DNA from: Bog-473 sp963840245
GTDB lineage: Bacteria; Actinomycetota; Acidimicrobiia; Acidimicrobiales; RAAP-2
DNA length: 27,756 bases
Reading direction: 5' to 3'
NCBI GenBank assembly: GCA_963840245.1
Contig: CAWIYI010000031.1
Span: 1-27,756, forward strand
Part shown: positions 13,996 through 21,177 of the stretch, in pieces
Layout of the letters: every line of letters begins with the position of its first letter
How positions within the stretch are numbered: position 1 is the first letter of the stretch
The notes under the pieces: model-generated
Database searches by the model: none
Seen by the model: only the letters and a program-made list of their open reading frames with translations
Told to the model about the DNA's origin: nothing
Translations under genes and position numbers: made by a program

Positions 13996-15663
13996 ATGCC
14001 CCGATCTGCAGTCGAAACCGCTGACAGCGCCGAAATCGGTGAGGTCGGGCTCGCGGGCGACAGAGGCGGCGCCCTCCTCTCCCAATCCACAGATCGCCGC
14101 TGGATAGTGCTCCCCGTCCTGTGCCTCTCGGTCTTCCTGGTCGTCGTCGACAACACCATCGTGAACGTGGCGCTCCCGACTCTGAACCGCACGCTGGGGG
14201 CGTCCATCACGTCGCTCCAATGGATCGTCGACGCCTACAGCCTGGCCTTCGCCGGACTGCTCCTGGCGGGTGGCGGCATCGGGGACCGGCTGGGACGCAA
14301 GGGCACCATGCAGGTCGGATTGGTCTTCTTCGGCCTCTTCTCTGCCGCGGCCGCCTGGTCACACACCACGGGCACGCTGATCTCCACTCGGGCGTTGATG
14401 GGCGTGGCGGCGGCCTTCATCTTCCCGGCCAGCCTGGCCATCCTCACGAGCGTCTTTCCGGACCCATCCGAGCGGCAGAAGGCGCTGGGGATCTGGGGGG
14501 CGACGTCGGGGATCGCGGTGGCGTTCGGGCCGATCGTCGGTGGGGCGCTGCTCGAGCACTTCTGGTACGGGTCGATCTTCCTCGTCAACGTGCCGATCGT
14601 CATCGTGACGCTCGTCGCCGGCGGGTACCTGATTCCCCGGCTGCCCAAGGTGGCCGAACACCGCTTCGACCTCCGGGGCGTGGCGATCTCGACCGTGGGG
14701 ATCACGATGTTGGTGCTGGCGATCATCGAGGGGCCGCAATGGGGCTGGGCCTCGAGCGGGACGCTGGCCTGCTTTGCGGGCGCGGCGGTGCTGTTGACCG
14801 TGTTCGCGCTGATGGAGCTGCGCACCGAGGGGCCGCTGCTCGACGTCCGGGTCTTCAAGATCCCTCGCTTCACCGGCGGCGCGCTCTCCATATCCGTGGC
14901 GTTCTTCTGCCTCTTCGGATTCATCTTCCTCATCACGCAGTACTTCCAGTTCGTCAAGGGGTACTCGACGCTGTCCGCCGGCCTGCACACGCTCCCGTTC
15001 GCGATCGTGGCCGCGGTGTGGACGCCGATCGCCGCCGTGCTCGCGCTCAAGGTGGGGACGCGCCTGGTCGTCACCGTCGGGCTCCTGCTCATGGGGGGCG
15101 GGCTGGTGGTGGCGGCCTTCAACTCGGAGGCCGACACCGCGTACTGGGGGCCGATCATGGTGGCCATGGTGCTGCTGGCGCTCGGCCTCTCCTCCATCAC
15201 GGCGCCGACGGCGGAAGCGGTGATGGGCTCGGTGTCCGACGAGCAGCGTGGCGCCGCCGCCGGAGTCAACAACACCACCCGGGAACTGGGTGGCACGCTC
15301 GGGGTGGCGGTCTTCGGCTCGATCTTCGCCTCGTCCTACGCCCCGCGGATCATCAGTGCGTTCCGTCCGCTCCCCATCCCGGCCGGCCCGAAGGCCGAGG
15401 CTCACCAATCCATGGCGGCCGCGCTGGCGGTCGTTGGCCATGCACCGCACGCCGCACAGCCGGCTCTCCAGTCGATCACGTTCAACGCGTTCCACAGTGG
15501 GTTGCAGGTGGCGTGCATCGCCGGTGCAGCGGTGGCGACGCTGGGCGCGCTCGCGGCGGGCAAGCTCCTGCCGGGGCGAGGCGCTCCGGAGGTGCAGCTG
15601 GTGGCCGAGCCCGTGTCAGATCCGGAGCGCTATCCGGAATATGTTCCGTACGTCTCCGCCTGA
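13996..15663 (+). CDS. MFS drug exporter, DHA2 (EmrB/QacA) type
   Basis: 555-residue membrane protein with about 14 predicted helices, the DHA2 drug:H+ antiporter layout. VVVDNTIVNVALPTL in helix 1 is the family motif D1. GGIGDRLGRKGTMQVG is motif A in the loop after helix 2, and GIAVAFGPIVGGALLEHFWYGSIFLVNVPI carries motif C and its following loop. The start ATG 13996 follows GGAAGGAG at 13982-13989; a longer frame opens upstream but has no ribosome site. The ~35-residue N-terminal tail is cytoplasmic. Divergent from the TetR gene, which probably controls it. Likely role: efflux of hydrophobic drugs or metabolites; the substrate is unknown. Confidence 0.93.
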   Translation: MPRSAVETADSAEIGEVGLAGDRGGALLSQSTDRRWIVLPVLCLSVFLVVVDNTIVNVALPTLNRTLGASITSLQWIVDAYSLAFAGLLLAGGGIGDRLGRKGTMQVGLVFFGLFSAAAAWSHTTGTLISTRALMGVAAAFIFPASLAILTSVFPDPSERQKALGIWGATSGIAVAFGPIVGGALLEHFWYGSIFLVNVPIVIVTLVAGGYLIPRLPKVAEHRFDLRGVAISTVGITMLVLAIIEGPQWGWASSGTLACFAGAAVLLTVFALMELRTEGPLLDVRVFKIPRFTGGALSISVAFFCLFGFIFLITQYFQFVKGYSTLSAGLHTLPFAIVAAVWTPIAAVLALKVGTRLVVTVGLLLMGGGLVVAAFNSEADTAYWGPIMVAMVLLALGLSSITAPTAEAVMGSVSDEQRGAAAGVNNTTRELGGTLGVAVFGSIFASSYAPRIISAFRPLPIPAGPKAEAHQSMAAALAVVGHAPHAAQPALQSITFNAFHSGLQVACIAGAAVATLGALAAGKLLPGRGAPEVQLVAEPVSDPERYPEYVPYVSA

Positions 15664-15720
15664 GGAGCCCGCACCGGCGGCGGAAGCCGGCGGGCGGCGG
15701 GAGGCGGGGCGGCCGGACCT

Positions 15721-15737
15721 GGGCCGATCGGCGGCCC
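15721..15737. terminator. Hairpin between convergent genes, candidate terminator
   Basis: GGGCCG (15721-15726) pairs with CGGCCC (15732-15737) around a 5-base loop between the MFS and P450 stops. The 14 bases GGGCCGATCGGCGG found here occur again at 8472-8485, in another gap between convergent genes. Confidence 0.35.
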
Positions 15738-15754
15738 GTCGCCCGGCACTCCAC

Positions 15755-15783
15755 CTGCCAACTACGAATCTGCCAACTACGAA
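15755..15783. repeat. 14-bp direct repeat spanning the P450 stop codon
   Basis: CTGCCAACTACGAA occurs at 15755-15768 and 15770-15783, a 15-base period. On the minus strand both copies carry TCGTAG, so the P450 stop and the bases after it are duplicated. Confidence 0.9.
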
Positions 15784-17000
15784 AAGACCAACTGGGCGTG
15801 CCGCACCCCGGCGATGACCGGGCTCGGCGTCCGCTCCACCGGGCCGGCCAGGGACAGCGTGTCGAAGCGGTCCAGCAGTTGGCCGAGGACCACCCGGCCC
15901 TCCAACCGGGCCAGCGCGGCGCCCAGGCAGAAGTGCGGCCCGAATCCGAAGCTCACGTGTGGATTGGGATGGCGGTCCACGCGCAGCTCGCCGGCGTCGG
16001 GCCCGAACACCTCCTCGTCTCTGTTGGCGGAGGCGTAGACCAAGAGGACCGGATCGCCCGGCGCCACCGCGACGCCACGGATGGTGGTGGCGGCAGTCGC
16101 CGTCCGCATGAACGAGATCACCGGGGTGGTCCACCGCAGCAACTCCTCGACCGCGCTCGGGAGCAACGAACGATCCGCGCGGAGCGCGGCCCACTGCGCC
16201 GGGTTCTCGGCCAGCGCCACCAATCCGCCCGAGATCAGATTGCGCGTCGTCTCGTTCCCCGCCACGAGGAGCTGGATCAGGAACATCGCCAGCTCGGCCT
16301 CACTCAGCTCCTCGCCGCCACTCTCTGGATCTGATCCCACGGTCGCGAGGACCGACACGAGATCGTCCGCCGGCGCCCGCCTCCGCTCCTCGGCCACGCC
16401 GATCAGGTATTCCCACATCTCCACCTGCAGCGCCGCCCGCTCCTCCTCGGATCTCTCGGACTCGCCCGGGATCACCGCCTCGGACCACTCGAAGAAGCGT
16501 GGCCACTGCGACCCGTCCACGCCCAGTAGCTCGCAGATCACCAGCAACGGGAACGGGATGGACAGGTCCTGCACGACCTCCAGCGCCCTCCCGCCCTGGA
16601 TTGGGGAGATCAGCGCCGCCGCCTTCGCCGTCACCCCCGCCTCCATGAGGCGCACCATCGACGGCTTGAAGCCCGGCTGCACCAGGCGGCGGTAGCGGGT
16701 GTGTTGCGGTGGGTCCGTATGCATCATCGTGGGCGGCGTGTCGTACGCGGTCCCGATCTCGTCGGTCAGGATCCCGCGGGACGAGCAGAACCCGACGGGG
16801 TCGGCGCCGATGTGGGACACCTCCGGATGGGTCAGTACCGCCCAGAAGCCGCCGCCCTCACGCTCGACCCAGCACACCGGTGACGTTCGTCGCAGCTCGG
16901 CATAGAGCTCGAAGGGGTCGCCGACCGCATACAGCGCCGGGTCGGTGAGGCGGCCTGCATCGGCAGCCCCCGAGTTGGTCGTCACGGACGGAGCCGGCAC
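15777..17000 (-). CDS. Cytochrome P450 monooxygenase
   Basis: 407-residue soluble bacterial P450. The I-helix oxygen-activation motif is AGNETTRN (247-254), the K-helix ExxR is EELLR (285-289), and the haem loop FGFGPHFCLGAALAR (351-365) has the thiolate ligand Cys358. HTDPPQHTRYRRLVQPGF (94-111) is the C-helix region. The wording is like the actinobacterial CYP124/125/142 group that oxidises sterol and branched-lipid side chains, but the substrate cannot be read from sequence. It needs ferredoxin and reductase partners, which are not here. The start may be GTG 17000 or an in-frame GTG near 16985. It begins three bases after the cupin gene stop; last gene of a minus-strand run. Confidence 0.94.
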   Translation of the reverse strand: MPAPSVTTNSGAADAGRLTDPALYAVGDPFELYAELRRTSPVCWVEREGGGFWAVLTHPEVSHIGADPVGFCSSRGILTDEIGTAYDTPPTMMHTDPPQHTRYRRLVQPGFKPSMVRLMEAGVTAKAAALISPIQGGRALEVVQDLSIPFPLLVICELLGVDGSQWPRFFEWSEAVIPGESERSEEERAALQVEMWEYLIGVAEERRRAPADDLVSVLATVGSDPESGGEELSEAELAMFLIQLLVAGNETTRNLISGGLVALAENPAQWAALRADRSLLPSAVEELLRWTTPVISFMRTATAATTIRGVAVAPGDPVLLVYASANRDEEVFGPDAGELRVDRHPNPHVSFGFGPHFCLGAALARLEGRVVLGQLLDRFDTLSLAGPVERTPSPVIAGVRHAQLVFS

Positions 17001-17003
17001 CCC

Positions 17004-17480
17004 TCAGACGATCAGGCCGTTGGGACGCGGGTCGCCCTGCGCCTCGAGCAGCGCATAGTACGCCTCGAGCGTGCCGGGACCGTCGGAGACCGATTCGACG
17101 GTCCCGTCCTCGGCCAGGTTCAAGAGTGCGCCCTCGATGATGAAGCACACGTCCGTGTCCTCTGTGTTCTCCGCCGGCACGTGCAGCGTGTGCACCGAGT
17201 TGGCCGGTTCGTACAGGTACGAGCCGGCGGTCACGTAGAAGTCGTACTCGAGATAGTGCCAGCGCCCCGCCGACGTGTAGGCATCGACCGAGCCGGTGTG
17301 ACGATGGGTCTGCAGCTGCACGCCCGGCCGGAACCGATTGAGGATCACCCAGGTCCCGTGCGACGTGTCGAAGCGGACCACCTTGAGGAGCACGCCGGTG
17401 CCCGTGTCCGCCCATGGCGCGTCGTCGGTTGTGACGAGGCGGACGGCATCGGTCGGGTTGGCGGGAGTGGTGATCGACAT
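17004..17480 (-). CDS. Cupin-domain protein, dihydroxyacetophenone-dioxygenase-like
   Basis: 158-residue single cupin. Metal-binding candidates are His59 and His61 in QTHRHTGSVDAYT, an acidic residue in HYLEYDF, and His97 and His100 in EPANSVHTLHVP. The pattern THRHTGSV.AYT..GRWHYLEYD..TAGSYLYEP resembles 2,4'-dihydroxyacetophenone dioxygenase-type cupins, which cleave C-C bonds using Fe(II) and O2. Activity here is unproven. The start ATG 17480 is preceded by GAAGGAG, the best ribosome site in this run. Stop 17004 lies three bases before the P450 start, so the two are almost certainly co-translated. Confidence 0.82.
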   Translation of the reverse strand: MSITTPANPTDAVRLVTTDDAPWADTGTGVLLKVVRFDTSHGTWVILNRFRPGVQLQTHRHTGSVDAYTSAGRWHYLEYDFYVTAGSYLYEPANSVHTLHVPAENTEDTDVCFIIEGALLNLAEDGTVESVSDGPGTLEAYYALLEAQGDPRPNGLIV

Positions 17481-17495
17481 CGGTACGGCTCCTTC

Positions 17496-17523
17496 GGATT
17501 CAGTCGGGCGGATTCAGTCGGGC
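17496..17523. repeat. 14-bp tandem duplication spanning the amidase stop
   Basis: GGATTCAGTCGGGC is present twice without a gap (17496-17509 and 17510-17523). On the minus strand both copies read GCCCGACTGAATCC, so the last amidase codons and its TGA are duplicated between the amidase and the cupin gene. Confidence 0.92.
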
Positions 17524-18935
17524 AGGGTAGCGAGGAAGTCGAGGTCGATGGCCGCCTCCAACGCGGCGGCCGTGCGCAGCACGACGAGGTCGCCGTGCTG
17601 GGGTCCCACCAGCTGCAGGCCGATCGGCAGGCCGCCACTGCTCATGGCGATGGGGACGCTGGCCGCGGGCGAGCGGGTCATGTTGAAGGGATAGGTGAAG
17701 TGGACCCAGGCGGCGGTCGTTTCGCCGTTGACCGTGCTGGTCATCTCGCCCGCGTGCGGTGCGAGTGCGGAACACGTCGGCGTGACCAGGATGCGGCAGG
17801 AGTGGAACAGCTCGACCAGCTTGAGGTTCATGTAGTGGTAGTTGTCGAAGACCCGGAGCAGGTCTTCGGCCGTGGTGGACTGTGCGGCGTCGACGAAGTG
17901 GCGAAGGACCGGGTGGACCTCGTCCCAGCGGGGGTGGTCGAGGAACGGCCGCAAGGTCCGGAGCGTGGAGGCCCCCGTCAAGGTGAGGAAATCCCCGACG
18001 GGGTCGGCATCAAAAACAGAATCCACGACGACGACGTCGGCGCCCAATGAGGCCAGTGTCTCGACGGCGCGCTCGCAGGCGGTCGCCACCTCGGCGTCGA
18101 CAGTGGCGTATCCGAGGGTGGGGGAGTAGGCGATCCTGACGGGCACATGAGGGTCGTCGAGGGCGGCCAGCCAGTTGGCTTCGGGGCGGGGGAGGGCGCG
18201 CAGGTCGGTCGGGTCGGGGCCGACGGCGACGTCGAGGGCCCGGGTGACGTCGGCGATGCGGCGGGCCATGGGACCGTTGGTCGAGAGGTCGATCCAGCCG
18301 GGCGGGTTGGGGCCGCCGGCGGGGACGCGCCCGAGGCTCGGCTTCATGCCCGACAGTCCGCAGCACGCGCTCGGGATGCGGATGGAGCCGCCTCCATCCG
18401 AGCCGGTGGCGAGCGGCACCATCCCGGCGGCCAGCGCGGCCGAGCTCCCGCCGGAGGATCCGCCGGGTCCTCTGGATGTGTCGAACGGGTTCAAGGAGGG
18501 ACCGAAGATGGCGTTCGAGGTGTTGCCCATCCAGCCGAACTCGGGCGTGTTGGTCTTGCCGACCACGACGCAGCCGGCCGCCCGCATCCGGGCGACAAAG
18601 GGGTCGTCCGCGGTGGCCGGCGGGTCGTCGGCGTGGAGCGCCGATCCGTAGGTGGTGCGGTACCCGATGGCGTTCTGGAGGTCCTTGACCCCGAGCGGGA
18701 TCCCGGCCAACGGTCCGGGGTCGGCGCCGGTGGCGATGCGGGCGTCGACCCCGTCCGCCTCGTCCAGCGCCCGTTCCCCATCCACAGCGACAAAGGCGTT
18801 GTATGTCGGGTCGAGCCTTTGGATCCGATCCAGGGCGGCCTGAGTGAGCTCCCGCGCGCTGATCTCCTTGGCGCGTACCGAGCGGGTGAGGCCGGCGAGC
18901 GAGGTAGTCCGGAAGTCGATCTCTGACTGTGTCAT
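17514..18935 (-). CDS. Amidase signature family hydrolase
   Basis: 473 residues, the usual length for the family, which hydrolyses carboxylic amides. The Ser-cisSer-Lys triad is visible: Lys84 in GIPLGVKDL, cis-Ser160 in GPGGSSGGSSAA and nucleophile Ser184 in GSDGGGSIRIPSACCG. ADDPFVARMRAAGCVVVGKTNTPEF and GPMARRIADVTRAL complete the AS domain. Related enzymes include GatA, nylon-oligomer and aryl-acylamidases; no GatB/C partner is nearby, so a catabolic amidase is more likely than GatA. The start is ATG 18935, with GGAGGA about 12 bases upstream. The open frame continues upstream without a stop to the LLM gene's TAG at 19110. Confidence 0.93.
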   Translation of the reverse strand: MTQSEIDFRTTSLAGLTRSVRAKEISARELTQAALDRIQRLDPTYNAFVAVDGERALDEADGVDARIATGADPGPLAGIPLGVKDLQNAIGYRTTYGSALHADDPPATADDPFVARMRAAGCVVVGKTNTPEFGWMGNTSNAIFGPSLNPFDTSRGPGGSSGGSSAALAAGMVPLATGSDGGGSIRIPSACCGLSGMKPSLGRVPAGGPNPPGWIDLSTNGPMARRIADVTRALDVAVGPDPTDLRALPRPEANWLAALDDPHVPVRIAYSPTLGYATVDAEVATACERAVETLASLGADVVVVDSVFDADPVGDFLTLTGASTLRTLRPFLDHPRWDEVHPVLRHFVDAAQSTTAEDLLRVFDNYHYMNLKLVELFHSCRILVTPTCSALAPHAGEMTSTVNGETTAAWVHFTYPFNMTRSPAASVPIAMSSGGLPIGLQLVGPQHGDLVVLRTAAALEAAIDLDFLATLPD

Positions 18936-18962
18936 GTCGCCCGCAGTTCCTCCGCTTCCATC

Positions 18963-19052
18963 TCTGCTGCCAACCCCGGCTCTGCTGCCAACCCCGGCTC
19001 TGCTGCCAACCCCGGCTCTGCTGCCAACCCCGGCTCTGCTGCCAACCCCGGC
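18963..19052. repeat. 18-bp unit repeated five times
   Basis: TCTGCTGCCAACCCCGGC is repeated five times exactly, with no spacers, in the 174-base gap between the LLM gene and the amidase. On the minus strand the unit reads Ala-Gly-Val-Gly-Ser-Arg in the frame shared by both neighbours. There are no ATG, GTG or TTG codons in that frame within it. Confidence 0.97.
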
Positions 19053-19109
19053 CCCGGGGCCCGGCTCGGGAATCGGCCCCGAACACCCAGTTTGTCCGTT
19101 GCGCCCCGG

Positions 19110-20105
19110 CTATCTCGCCGACGGCGACAGGCCGGCTACGGCCTCGGCCAGGTCGATGCCGATCGGGATGACGGCGGGGGCCGGGATGGTGACGCCGTGA
19201 TCGACGTAGCGCTGGATATGGGCCCGGCACTCGTCCACCGTCCCGTGCACCACGAGCTCGTCCACCACCGAGTCGGGAATGGCGGCCAGCGCCCCCTTGC
19301 GGTCGCCGGCGGCCCAGGCGTCCCACATCGGCTGCAGCGCCGGTCCCCGACCGAGCCAGCGGTGGAAGTCCGCGTAGGCATCCACGTTCAAATAGGCGGT
19401 GATCATCCGCCGCCCCACGGTCCGGGCGATCTTGGCGTCCTCGGTGACGATGACGAAAATGCGGGCGGCGATCTCCCGGGGCGCCCCACCGGAGGCCTTC
19501 TCCACCTCCGCCACGGATTGGGCGACGTCCTCGGCGCTGAGCCAGTTGAGGATGGCGCCGTCCGCCTCGCGCCCCGCCAGGTGCAACATCCCGGGGCGCA
19601 GCGCGGCCAGGTAGATGGGCGGCAGCTGCTCGGGGATCCGGGCGAGCCGGAAACCCTTCACCGTGAAGGTCTCGAATTCCTCGGTCACCTTCTCGCCGCT
19701 GAAGGCCATACGCAGGAACCGCAGCGTGTCGCGGATCCGCCGGTATTGGTTCTCGAAAGCCAGGCCGTTCCAATTGGCGACGATCACCTGGGACGAGGCG
19801 CCCAGCCCGCAGAAGAAGCGCCCCGGCGCGGCGTCGGCCATGGAGGCGAGGCTCTGGGCCAGGAGCGCCGGCCCCCGCGTGTAGGCGGGGGTGATGGCCA
19901 CGCCGAGATTCAGCTCCGGCTCCCATGCGGCGGCCAGGGCGAGTGGCGTGAACCCGTCGGCGCCGTCGACCTCGGCCGACCACAGGTCGGTGTAGCCCAG
20001 TTCCCGCAGGCGGGTGAACCACTCGCGGTGGGCGTGCAGGGGGATCCCGTCGAACGGGATCGTGATGCCCGGCCGTGCCGGCGGGGTTCCCGGGGTCGGG
20101 CTCAT
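19110..20105 (-). CDS. LLM-class (F420-type) oxidoreductase
   Basis: 331-residue luciferase-like monooxygenase fold. Family features are TDLWSAEVDGADGFTPLALAA near the N-terminus, LNLGVAITPAYTRGPALLAQSLASMADAAPGRF (the barrel strand holding the cofactor) and FFCGLGASSQVIVANWNG, plus the C-terminal DECRAHIQRYVDHGV. These motifs fit the actinobacterial F420-dependent group better than FMN luciferases, implying F420 as hydride carrier; the substrate is unknown. The start is ATG 20105. The frame-corrected end of ppk2 would overlap it by four bases (ATGA). Its TAG stop at 19110-19112 is followed by 58 open codons leading to the amidase ATG. Confidence 0.92.
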   Translation of the reverse strand: MSPTPGTPPARPGITIPFDGIPLHAHREWFTRLRELGYTDLWSAEVDGADGFTPLALAAAWEPELNLGVAITPAYTRGPALLAQSLASMADAAPGRFFCGLGASSQVIVANWNGLAFENQYRRIRDTLRFLRMAFSGEKVTEEFETFTVKGFRLARIPEQLPPIYLAALRPGMLHLAGREADGAILNWLSAEDVAQSVAEVEKASGGAPREIAARIFVIVTEDAKIARTVGRRMITAYLNVDAYADFHRWLGRGPALQPMWDAWAAGDRKGALAAIPDSVVDELVVHGTVDECRAHIQRYVDHGVTIPAPAVIPIGIDLAEAVAGLSPSAR

Positions 20106-21177
20106 GCGTTGACGCTCTTCGCAGGATCCGTTGACTCATCCGACCCATCCGACCCCGACCCCGAATTCGACCCATCCGACCCCGATCCCGAATCCGACCC
20201 CGAACCTCGGACCCATCGGACCCACCACCCGGATCGAGCTGGATGTCAGCGTCGTCGAAGGAGAGGGCCAACTCGGTCTTCTCCTCGTCGTCACTCGCCG
20301 GCACCGGCACGCCCCAGCGCGTCATCCCCGCCTCCATGTGGCGGATCACCGTCTCGATCACCTCGACCCGCCCATTCCGCTTGCTCTCCGACGAGACCAC
20401 GTCCCAGGGCGCCAACGGGCCGTGGGTCAACCGCAACATGTCCGACACCGCCCCGTCGTACTGCGCCCGCTTCTCCCGGTTGCGCCAGTCCTCGTCGGTC
20501 AGCTTCCAGGCCTTGAGCGGATCGTCCCGGCGCCGCAGGAACCGGCGCAATTGCTCCTCGTGCGACATGTGCATCCAGAGCTTGATCACGATCATCCCCT
20601 CCTCGGCCAACGTGTGCTCGAAATCGGTGATCTCCTCGTACGCACGCCGCCACTGCACCTCGGTGGCCAGATTCTCCACCCGCTCGACGAGCACCCGTCC
20701 GTACCAGCTGCGGTCGAAGATGGTCATGCCGCCCCACCCCGGCAACGGCGGCCAGAAGCGCCACAGGAAGTGGTGGCGCAGCTCGTCGGGAGTCGGCGCG
20801 GCGAACGGGGCGACGTGCACGTGTCGGGGGTCGAGCGGCTCGACCAGCCGCTTGATGGCGCCACCCTTGCCGGCGGCGTCCCAGCCCTCGAAGACGACGC
20901 AGACGGGAGGGCCGAGGTTGCCTTCGTTGAGCTGACCGCCATTGATCAGCCGCAAGTGGAGCAGGCGGCGCTGCGCCCTTCCGAGACGCTTGGCCTCGTC
21001 GTCTTTGGAGAGCTTCCGTGAGAGGTCGCAGTCCTCCAGCCGTGGATAGGGGCTGGCGTGCTTCTGGGTGCCCGCCGCGGTGCCGGCGAGAGAGGTGCGT
21101 TTGTCCGGGGAGCTGTCGTCCGGGGAGCTGTCGTCATGGTGGCCGCTGTGGTGGCCGCCGTGATCGTGCTTGCTCAC
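20102..21177 (-). CDS. ppk2: Polyphosphate kinase 2 family protein, C-terminal frame disturbed
   Basis: PPK2 family, transferring phosphate between polyphosphate and nucleotides. Walker A is FEGWDAAGKGG (96-106) and the Walker B/lid region FDRSWYGRVLVERVE (154-168). APTPDELRHHFLWRFWPPLPG and KAWKLTDEDWRNREK are further family signatures; the wording is nearest to AMP-phosphorylating members, though the class is uncertain. The N-terminus is His-rich (HDHGGHHSGHH). GTG 21177 overlaps the methyltransferase stop by four bases (GTGA). As written the frame has no stop until 18010, running through two other genes. After about residue 318 it enters a GGGTCG/GGGTCC repeat; adding one base there gives an acidic Ser/Gly tail ending at TGA 20102, overlapping the next start as ATGA, and 358 residues in total. 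Confidence 0.87.
20138..20216. repeat. Degenerate hexamer repeat at the ppk2 end
   Basis: Units of the type CGACCC / CATCCGACC and CCCGAATC recur through this stretch (minus strand GGGTCGGAT), in the last part of ppk2 just before the LLM gene. The reading frame of ppk2 is lost here. Confidence 0.75.

Noticed and set aside
14121..16334. 737-codon plus-strand frame over the MFS and P450 genes
   Set aside because: Gly/Arg/His-rich shadow crossing a convergent junction; the MFS and P450 frames have full motifs.
15777..17000. P450 as BioI (pimelate formation for biotin)
   Set aside because: It is 6 kb from the biotin genes, in a different transcription unit, and has no fused or adjacent carrier protein.
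17514..18935. Amidase as GatA of the Glu-tRNA amidotransferase
   Set aside because: No gatB or gatC nearby, and it sits in a catabolic-looking gene run.
18963..19052. CRISPR-like array
   Set aside because: The five 18-base units are contiguous with no spacers and there are no cas genes.
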